From NCBI GenBank assembly GCA_002633005.1, contig NMRA01001282.1, positions 1-26,019 on the forward strand: a DNA stretch of 26,019 bases, read 5' to 3'. The notes under the pieces are model-generated. The model made no database searches. It saw only the letters and a program-made list of their open reading frames with translations, and was not told the DNA's origin. The DNA is from Phoronis australis (lineage: Eukaryota; Phoronida; Phoronidae). Positions 18,961 to 26,019 of the stretch are shown here, piece by piece; the stretch's first letter is position 1, and every line of letters begins with the position of its first letter. A program made the translations under genes and the position numbers.

Positions 18961-19661
18961 GGCACTAGTCGGATATAATGGACCCTAACTTATTCCAAAT
19001 ATATCCACTACATGTAGGTCTAAATGAATGATTTTGGTATCGTTGCATTCCTCAGAAATCTGGCTATTCGTACAAATCATTTTCATGACCCTCAATTACT
19101 CTAGTCTATAACTACGCCATTCTGAACTTGGTGCACTTTAGCGTTAGCCAAGCGCATTGTGAAATCGGCAGCCTATTTCAGGGAACTTACTATATCTAGC
19201 GCCATCTATCAGCGATTTGCTACAACACGCGCTTTTCCTTTTTCATCAGTCAACATGGACGACGATAACATGACGATGACAGATACGATCGTGTGAGAGA
19301 CGACGAAGGTGATGACGAGAGCAGATGATTAATAACGACTGACGTTAATAATATTGACGAAATCGACCAATGACGTTGACTAATGAAAAAGGAACAGCGC
19401 ATGTTGTAGCAAATCGCCGATAGATGTCGCTAGATACAGTAAGTTCCCTGAAATGGCTGCCGATTTCACGATGCGCGTGGCTAAAGTGGACCGAGTTCGG
19501 AACAGCGTAGCTATAGACTAGAGTAATTGAGGGTCGTGAAAATGATTTGTACGAATAGCCAGATGTCTGAGGAATGCAACGATACCAAAATCATTCATTT
19601 AGACCTACATTTAGTGGATTTATTTGAAATAAGTTAGGGTCCATTATATCCGACTAGTGCC
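18961..19661. mobile_element. Near-palindromic 701-bp element with perfect 8-bp target duplication
   Basis: Ends are ggcactagtcggatataatg (18961) and its reverse complement (to 19661). The arms, 18961 to about 19255 and about 19376 to 19661, match over almost 290 bp with scattered differences, around a loop of about 120 bp rich in gacgat-type repeats. The 8-bp sequence gagattcc flanks both sides (18953-18960 and 19662-19669). An 8-bp duplication fits hAT- or P-type transposons. There is no coding capacity, so it is non-autonomous. Superfamily is not decided. Confidence 0.85.
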
Positions 19662-19669
19662 GAGATTCC

Positions 19670-20514
19670 TTGCGGATAGAGTCGAGACCCGGCAGAATCC
19701 CCAGTTTTAGCGAGAGGGGCCCATTTTTATAGGCGTATTCGCACCGCGAATGTTCCAAATTACGCTAAAATAGGGGTCTCAAGATAAATGTGAAAACCAA
19801 TCAGAATAGAACTAAAAATTTCGTCATCGGAAGTCCCATATAAGGAATTGACCATCTTACAACCCTTTAAAATGTAATAACACACTCTCAGTAGATTCTG
19901 AAACTAAACTGACGACTCGTCCTCACTCACGGCTCCACCAATAGACGGCGCTCCCGTCACAATATGTTCTAAGAAATTTTTGTGAGACAGCTCGACTTAA
20001 GTTGAGTGAGTTTGACGGATGTACGTGATGAATGTACGCTCTGAATTTCTAGTATTAAATTGTATTTTGCGACTAAGATATCAATTCAGAATGGTTCAAA
20101 CTTTTGCAGTATTCATGCTATGTTGGTCTTTTGCTATGGATTCAATGTTTTTAATCAAAATGTACTGATTGACCTTTTGCACAAAATCACTGGTTAGTCT
20201 GTGCTGTGAATGTACTCTAAAAAATTTTAACTTTTCAATACATTTGATTCAAGATAGAAAACAACCCCCTAAAATCCTCACTTTCCTTCAAAGATGGTAA
20301 GCAATATAGATTGGAATGAGAGTGATAATCATTTTATAGTTGACACCTGTTGGTTATCAGAAAAAAACTGTTGTTATGCGTTAAGTAAAATACTAATTCG
20401 AAACTAATGAGTTAATTTGACTGTCAAAATATAAAATGTGAAATGAAGTTTACAACATTACTAACCTTCACTGTAATAAGAACGCATTTTAATTATTTGT
20501 TTTTTTTAAATTAG
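19670..20514. other. Intronic stretch, nothing recognised
   Basis: AT-rich, no ORF of note. A short palindrome (ctcgacttaagttgag, one mismatch) is at 19991-20006. Confidence 0.4.
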
Positions 20515-20648
20515 ATCTCACCCTAAGGTTGTACAAACCTATTCTCTGGGCCATATCGTTGATGGTTCTGATGCATGCCCATGCAAATAATAAAGGTGAT
20601 GTTTTAAAACTATTAGTAACAGGACTTCAGTATCATCTTGGTTTAGTT
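20515..20648 (+). pseudogene. Possible exon remnant, unrecognised protein
   Basis: A good 3' splice site (tttgttttttttaaattag, AG at 20513-20514) is followed by a frame reading LTLRLYKPILWAISLMVLMH, AHANNKGDVLKLLVTGLQYH, LGLVDS. The frame then runs into the end of the inverted hAT-like copy at about 20649. It looks protein-like (hydrophobic then polar helical pattern), but I do not recognise a family. It is not part of acid phosphatase. Likely a transposon-derived remnant or a chance frame. Confidence 0.3.
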
Positions 20649-20910
20649 GACAGCATAGACATATGGCATTCATATTTGCGACCTGAAATTTGGAAATGCA
20701 AGCTGAGATTTTTGTCAGCCCGTATTACCGTAATCGTTTGGGTTAACGCGCTGGGCGGTTAAATTGGCGAATCCAAAAAAATCGGGGATGGGCGGTTAAC
20801 TGAGCATGGGCGTTAACCCGAACGATTACGGTAAGTCGCAAAATGCAACCTGGAATTTCCAACATATGCGAGCTGAGTTTCTACACTTCTGGGCCAATGC
20901 CTGGCAAATA
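20649..20910 (-). mobile_element. Inverted hAT-like copy, first part (matches 5470-5646)
   Basis: After removing the 110-bp insert at 20725-20834, this segment is the reverse complement of the right end of the element at 3462-5646: tttgcgacctgaaatttgga, aatgcaagctgagattt, agtcgcaaaatgcaacctgg, then cctggcaaata. The extreme end (cagcatagacata) is degraded relative to cagggctcgacata. The match stops at 20910 and resumes at 23676. Confidence 0.75.
20725..20834. mobile_element. 110-bp palindromic miniature element inside the hAT-like copy
   Basis: Ends ttaccgtaatcgtttgggtt (20725-20749 in full) and the inverted copy at 20810-20834 match in 24 of 25 positions. The uninterrupted paralogue (reverse complement of 5545-5580) reads gctcgtatcaagtcgc, whereas here it is gcccgta, element, gtcgc. 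This gives an empty-site comparison and shows that the 110 bp were inserted. The exact target duplication is not clear because of nearby changes. Confidence 0.7.
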
Positions 20911-20920
20911 TAAAACAACT

Positions 20921-21119
20921 ATAGGCCTTTCTCAAAATTTATGCACGACTCACATTCCAATCCCAGAAGGAGGCTAGTACTGACCAGTCTACAGGAAGCT
21001 GTCTGTTTACAGTGAATCTCTACATAAACAATTGCACACTGCTGTGTCTCTTGCTGCACAAATAACTAAAGAATAAACAAAGTAATGTCATTTCATCAAT
21101 ATCTTACTGACTAAGAGTT
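20921..21119. repeat. 199-bp segment duplicated at 21214-21412, ending at an N
   Basis: Begins ataggcctttctcaaaattt and ends gactaagagtt right before the N at 21120. The copy at 21214-21412 has the same length and about four substitutions. It appears to be the left end of the element at 21216-23477, here in its true position inside the hAT-like copy. Confidence 0.8.
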
Positions 21120-21215
21120 NAATGAACTCCAAACAAAACTGTAGAAAAACATCTTTGAAAACTGGGGATTCGTCACTCTCCACAATCTTTGTCTTTCTCT
21201 TTTTTATAGCATGAT

Positions 21216-23477
21216 AGGCCTTTCTCAAAATTTATGCACGACTCACATTCCAATCCCAGAAGGAGGCTAGTACTGACCAGTCTACAGGAAGCTGTCTGTT
21301 TACAGTGAATTTCTACATAAACAACTGCACACTGCTGTGTCTCTTGCTGCACAAATAGCCAAAGAATAAACAAAGTAATGTCATTTCATCAATATCTTAC
21401 TGACTAAGAGTTAATAAGAAAGTGGCTAGTGAAGATTTGCAGATACAATGGGCCAACTTTGCAAGTAAATTATGACACAATCTGATATCTTCTCTTAGTC
21501 GCCTTACTCTTTAGTGTATCACCAGTGGCCGTGATGCTTGAATGGCTAGTAACTTTCAAGCACATCATTTTCTAGTAGCACTTTGAACTTCTCCAAAGTA
21601 AAACTTTATTATAAATGAATTATTTCTGGAATTTAAAGAAAATGACAAACTTTGAATGTTCTACAAACTCAGTCTCAAAACCGAGACTTAATTCAGAGAG
21701 ACTGCTTGTGTTGTCAGGCTGGACTAAAGACAGTCGTATAGATTTGTATATATTACAGAAAACTGCAGGTGACACACATACCCTCTCAAGTTCATGAATG
21801 AACCATTTCACAGTAAAACAAGCAGTCATGTAATGATGCAAACACTGGTGTAACCCCTGACTTTCATAATTTTTACACACTAAAAACCGTTTTGAATCTG
21901 AAAAGTTCAATTTCATGCACCACGTAGATATTCTTTTAGTACACGATTGTATATATATGAATAGTATGTAACCACTTGCTGTATTGGAAGTTATACCGTG
22001 GTATATTAGCCGAGTTGGCAGACCTGGGTGTATTAATTATAGTACCCTTGATGATTTTTTCGCTTTTCTGTAGCTTTAGGATTGCTGGAGAAAAATTTGT
22101 CAGAACGTTTCAATTGCTCAGTAGCAACAGAAAGTAGGAAAATATTGTCCTGGGCAAATCTGCAGCCAAACTCACTGGAGAATGGTGACAAACTCAAAAA
22201 GTTCTTCACAGCCTTTAAAACCCTTGTTGGATATAGCTTCTCGTGGCTCAGTGACATGTGGATCGTCACTCAGTGGACAGGCTCAGAATATCAGATGTAG
22301 CTATACTAAACTGACTTATTAGAACAGGGGGGCAGTGTGATGGCTGATAAAATATTTTAATTAATAAGATACTCAGTGATAAGGGTTCAAAACTGAAAAT
22401 CACTCCATTTCAGAGGAAACAAGAAAAAGGTAACAAATAGCCAGTTTGAGAATACATGAAGATAGTCATTAGGCATATCAAGGGCAATTAATCACTTGTG
22501 TATACACTTCAAATTCCTTGAACAATACTGGCTCAGTAAATCAATTGTGGACAGATGCATGTTTTAAGCAAACTTCGGAGGCCCTATTGTGAATGAATGA
22601 TACCATACGTATGGTTTTGCAACAAATGACAAGACTTATCCAGTGTAATATTACTCTGTCAATTTATTTTTATCACCATATTAGAACGTACATTTGGCTC
22701 ATAACAGTGACTACACCTCTTGATGGCCATGTTAGTTTGCAACTAGAATACTTAGGTCAGGGCCAGTGACAACATCACTGTCAAATATGTCCAAGTCTGT
22801 TTCCAGAGTAATCAAGCAAGAGATCATAGAAATTGAAGAAAAAAATAACCCACCTTGTGCTTCAAGTGTTAAATTATATTAATGTCTTAGTTTACGGTTC
22901 TTAAACTATCCAGATATAAAGAACAACACGAGACCACTGTGGATTGGTTGAAAACACGAGTAAGTAAGTGAAACACCATGTTCAATCCATGTTCCAAACA
23001 ATTGAATCGATGACAGACAAAATAATCTAATGACTTTACAAATAAAACTGACTCCACTAAATGTTTTAACCATAATTAAGGCAGTAGTCTTACCACTCGT
23101 TGTTATTTTTGAATTCTTCTTGGGAAACAAAAAATCCAATGAAATAGACTATGTAGAGTTACTATGCCTGACCAGCTGACAGCTCAACAACAAGTGAAGA
23201 ATGTTTTTGTAGCCTGCAAAAGTGTTCACTTCTCACTGAAGTTAGGTAACTTTCACTGGAGTACTTGTGCCCTTTGGACAGATAATTCTTGCCAGATGAC
23301 TATGAAGACTTTTTAAAATAAGATTCCACAAAGCTAAATGTAACATGTATGTTTGGAACAAGTGTAAGGTCACCGTCGATCAGCCAGCACAGAGAAGGCT
23401 GCATGAAGTAGTTTATCAGTATAAGCCTCGCTTTGGATTTCCTCTTAATATTCATGAGGTAATATTAAGAAAGGTCT
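21216..23477. mobile_element. Candidate ~2.3-kb element with short inverted ends (AGRCCTTTCTYAA), on a probably misplaced contig
   Basis: The left end reads aggcctttctcaa; the reverse complement of the right end reads agacctttcttaa. Both sides carry ATGAT (21211-21215 and 23478-23482), a possible 5-bp target duplication. The same two ends occur again at 20921 and 23675, inside the split hAT-like copy, with different flanks. The interior has no recognisable gene; the longest frames are 72-98 codons on both strands (for example 22082-22300 and 21620-21916) without family resemblance. Confidence 0.5.
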
Positions 23478-23675
23478 ATGATCTGTGGTACTTGGCTTCT
23501 AAGACACAAGGTCTTTATCTTTGAATTTCATTTGCATATTCAGGGCTCTGGACTNAGTTTAAGGTCACCGTCGATCAGCCAGCACAGAGGAGGCTGCATG
23601 AAGTAGTTTATCAGTATAAGCCTCGCTTTGGCTTTCCTCTTAATATTCATGAGGTAATATTAAGAAAGGTCTATG
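23365..23675. repeat. 116-bp direct duplicate (23365-23480 and 23560-23675) flanking an N
   Basis: Both copies read taaggtcaccgtcgatcagc ... gaaaggtctatg and differ at two positions. The N at 23555 lies in the 79 bp between them. The second copy runs directly into gttaatccg, the resumption of the hAT-like copy; the first runs into unrelated sequence. Confidence 0.85.
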
Positions 23676-24035
23676 GTTAATCCGATCGTTATTTGGTTGT
23701 TAACAAATCCAAGTTCTAAAGACCACTAACCAGAACAGCCCTCCCGATGACTTGCAAGCAAGTCGCGTGAGCATGGGATATGCAGAATCGATATTTGACA
23801 TGTTTCATTGGCTAACATTTTCGGCCACTTTTGCAAATTTCTGGATTCGCCGAAGAAAGTTTCGGGCAACTGCATAACATGTGATAAAATGTCACAAAAC
23901 AGCAGTGTTTCTACTAATTCTTAAGCGATCAACTTACTTAACTTTGTGGTGGGCAAATGTGCTAAGCCTTATTTTTCGCGTAAGATGTCCTTATTACATG
24001 TACCAAATATCCATGACGATATACTTGATATCGAT
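23676..24035 (-). mobile_element. Inverted hAT-like copy, second part (matches 5140-5476)
   Basis: Reverse complement of the interior of the element at 3462-5646, beginning gttaatccgatcgttatttg and including 'ccctcccgatgacttgcaag', 'gattcgccgaagaaagtttc' and 'cttaagcgatcaactta'. It fades after catgtaccaaatatccatga. Together with 20649-20910 it forms one interrupted copy, showing that the sequence between them is an insertion plus assembly artefact. Confidence 0.75.
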
Positions 24036-24515
24036 TTTCATGCTTCAAAAACTAAACATGATCAGCATTTGACGAGAAATTCGGAAATGCTATTGGTTTG
24101 TGTTCAAATATGTTATAAGTTTAAACTTAACTCTTATTTTTAACATAGCAGCCCAGTCAGGCTAGATATGATCTTATCATCAGAGATTAGAGCAATTATG
24201 GAAGGAAAGAGAGCTAACCCTTCTACCATGCCACAATGGAGTTAATCAGTTGTGTAAGATATTGGCTACAGGGGTCATCTTCCCAACTTGTTGAGCTATA
24301 CAATCCAACAAGTTGGGGGAAAAAGGCAGTAATGTTTGCCAAGAGTCTTTTAATGGTAGATACCCAAGTTGACACCGGCATAGGCATTTGCCTCTTGTTA
24401 GAGTGCTGTCTGGTTTGCATGTATGTGTAAGGTCATAATTTGTCATTTAAGTCCTATGTTGTTTATTGCTCTTTGCTCCGTTTTGTTTAATAATGTGTTG
24501 TGCTTTGGTTTGTAG
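24036..24515 (+). other. 3' part of intron 1 with a perfect 12-bp stem hairpin
   Basis: No exon was recognised. cccaacttgttg (24282-24293) and caacaagttggg (24306-24317) form a perfect 12-bp inverted repeat with a 12-base loop. The 3' splice site tgctttggtttgtag at 24501-24515 has a T-rich tract but contains G. Confidence 0.5.
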
Positions 24516-24611
24516 TTGTACCGTCATGGAGACCGTTCTCCTACCAACTTATACCCAACGGACCCTAACCAGGTGGACGCATGGCCAGATGGTTTGGGAC
24601 AGCTGTCTCAG
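24516..24611 (+). CDS. ACP2: Histidine acid phosphatase, coding exon 2: active-site RHGDR
   Basis: Exon 2 is 96 bp and encodes [17 protein letters not shown], then [22 protein letters not shown] is the histidine-phosphatase signature: the Arg residues bind phosphate and the His is the nucleophile that becomes phosphorylated. The following YPTDP...WP.G.GQL pattern is specific to the lysosomal/prostatic acid phosphatase branch rather than phytases or multiple inositol-polyphosphate phosphatases. The exon is bounded by ttgtag before and cag-gtacaa after, both in phase 0, and joins in frame to exon 1. Later exons (the QHYELG helix onward and the HD motif) are not found before the window ends, so the gene is partial here. 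Confidence 0.88.
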
Positions 24612-26019
24612 GTACAAAGGGGGAAGGGACAAGGCAGACAGAGTGAATGTTTAACAAACCAGAAACTTATGTAATACTTTGTGGAAAACCAGACTACTTG
24701 TTTATTCGTTTTATTTCCAAAACTTCAATATGTTATCTGATAAATACAAACTTGGAGTAAAATGGGACTCGCTTTTGAAGTTTGAAATGTATTCATTTAC
24801 ACATGTCTCCTCATAACAGTCTTGCTTATCGCTAGTTCCATGGTTTGCCTGCATACATAACCTAGCTTAGACCAAGCTTTGTTACAATGGTATCAGTCTT
24901 GAGCTTAACGACCTTTAGACACTTTGCCTGTGAGCTGATTATGCCATGTTAACATGACACAGTGACCTTGATATAGTATTTATGTATTTCAAGTAGTTTC
25001 ATTTCCTTGCAAAACAATCCCATGTGGTTGCTGCTAAGTCAAAAGGGAACAAGAATTTAAACATTGCAGATCAACAAAAAACAAGACAAAGTGTGCTCTG
25101 GGGTTTTTGTATGCAGCTTTCTGTAGACGTAAGACACTTGCTATATTGTAGCGTGTCCGCTTGTAATGCATGGCATTATCTCGCAAAGACTAATGTGTGA
25201 TCGTGCGTTTTAACGAGGCTCTTTTGTGTACGGAACGCAGTCCTGGTACATTGCTGCTTTACACAGTTTTTGCTATTCGTTGGAGCTTAATGGTACATGA
25301 CACATGCCTGTTGAGCTTCCAGTACAGTCTTTAACAAAACACTCGAGTGCATGACCATGGCCAAATGCATGGGCACTCATTTAAAGGGGAAATTCAACAT
25401 CTTTGATGGTTTCTTTTATAAAAATGTAAAAGTTTAGTCACGTATCTTAGGTGGAGACAGGTGGTTTATTTCTTTACTCCTTGCCCCATGCTTGCAGCAA
25501 TGGTGAGGTGACTGAGCCCAAGAGTGATTCTACCTTGTCTAATTGCTAACACAGTGAGTGATACATGATCTAGTCTGGGATCTACATGCTATGAACATTC
25601 CCACTAAATAAAATTGGTTCTAACCCCGGTGTTTAAGGTAAACGGCGGGGTATGGAAAATTGAACTAGACCGTATTTATCCACCTTGGCTGAGACGCGCT
25701 CGGCTCATGCTCAAAGGGATGCCGCCAAGCTGCTCTATTCATCGAGTCACGAGCGAGGATAATTGACTTCGCTCATGCGGATATGATCAGCTGATTACAG
25801 TCTAGCCTAACAACTGTACTTTTTATGGAGAGAATTTTACGTAGTTTTTACTGTAATATTTGAAAAGAGGAGCGAAAACAAATACGAATACAACTTTGAA
25901 TTTTTCAAATCGGCCCAGGATAAGAGATTTTGCAACACAGAAACACTCACGATTACTTTCATTCGGCGCGCACGAATACAAAAATATAGGACCCAAGTTA
26001 GGATTGTATAAATGTAGAA
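24612..26019 (+). other. Intron 2 of the acid phosphatase gene (5' part), nothing else recognised
   Basis: I searched by eye for the next expected exon (a Q-H-Y/W-x-L-G motif after a 3' splice site) and found none. An imperfect hairpin, accccggtgttt with aaacggcggggt, is at 25623-25651. The last 300 bp are slightly richer in CpG. Confidence 0.5.

Larger units (their letters stand above)
16365..24515 (+). other. Intron 1 of the acid phosphatase gene, about 8.15 kb, transposon-filled
   Basis: The intron runs from gtaagt at 16365 to tttggtttgtag ending at 24515. It contains the foldback-like element, the 701-bp near-palindromic element, the split hAT-like copy and other repeats. Its apparent length is uncertain because N at 21120 and N at 23555 bracket a contig that probably belongs elsewhere. 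Confidence 0.7.

Noticed and set aside
21620-21916. 98-codon reverse frame, and the 60-codon forward frame over the same bases
   Set aside because: No recognisable domain, both strands open, and located in the interior of a probably non-coding element on a doubtful contig.
24466-24654. 62-codon frame overlapping acid phosphatase exon 2
   Set aside because: It is in a different phase from the RHGDR frame; the splice-bounded phase that encodes the active site is the real one.

Overview
This window looks like nuclear DNA from an animal, most likely a marine invertebrate and plausibly a deuterostome (hemichordate, echinoderm or amphioxus grade). It is AT-rich, has no dense long ORFs, contains intron/exon structure and is crowded with transposon relics. 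The animal call rests on a lysosomal/prostatic-type histidine acid phosphatase gene with canonical splice sites, a non-LTR retrotransposon reverse transcriptase relic, and a THAP zinc finger. The taxon is an inference. There is no sign of prokaryotic gene organisation.

The one convincing host gene is on the + strand in the right half. Exon 1 (16266-16364) encodes a signal peptide, and exon 2 (24516-24611) carries the RHGDR active-site loop of the acid phosphatase family. They join in phase 0 across an intron of about 8.15 kb, and the gene runs off the right edge.

Left part (1-13559): a broken minus-strand LINE reverse transcriptase (about 1215-1925); an array of ~150-bp monomers (1985-2930); a hAT-like element with CAGGGCTCGAC ends (3462-5646); and a 4.5-kb element with perfect 25-bp terminal inverted repeats flanked by TA (6060-10534), lying among copies of the ~150-bp monomer family. 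These are followed by a CCAAT/TATA promoter-like block with a broken ORF and a possible terminal exon (11413-12625).

Middle (13560-15033): the left end of a possible Kolobok-type transposon (TTAA, ETS/CRE and E2F sites, a THAP finger with two in-frame TAG codons), cut off by a 379-bp N gap. After the gap comes a second ~150-bp monomer array, most of whose monomers begin with a CTCF-like core, ending in a GGACGCC tract and a hairpin.

Intron 1 of the phosphatase gene holds a foldback-like element made of 21-bp minisatellite units in inverted arrays (16801-18420), a 701-bp near-palindromic element with a perfect 8-bp target duplication (18961-19661), and an inverted hAT-like copy. That copy is split by a 110-bp palindromic element and by a ~2.3-kb element. 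Four of the five single-N positions sit at the edge of near-identical direct duplicates, so parts of the window are assembly artefacts. The contig at 21121-23554 is probably a paralogous copy placed in a gap.
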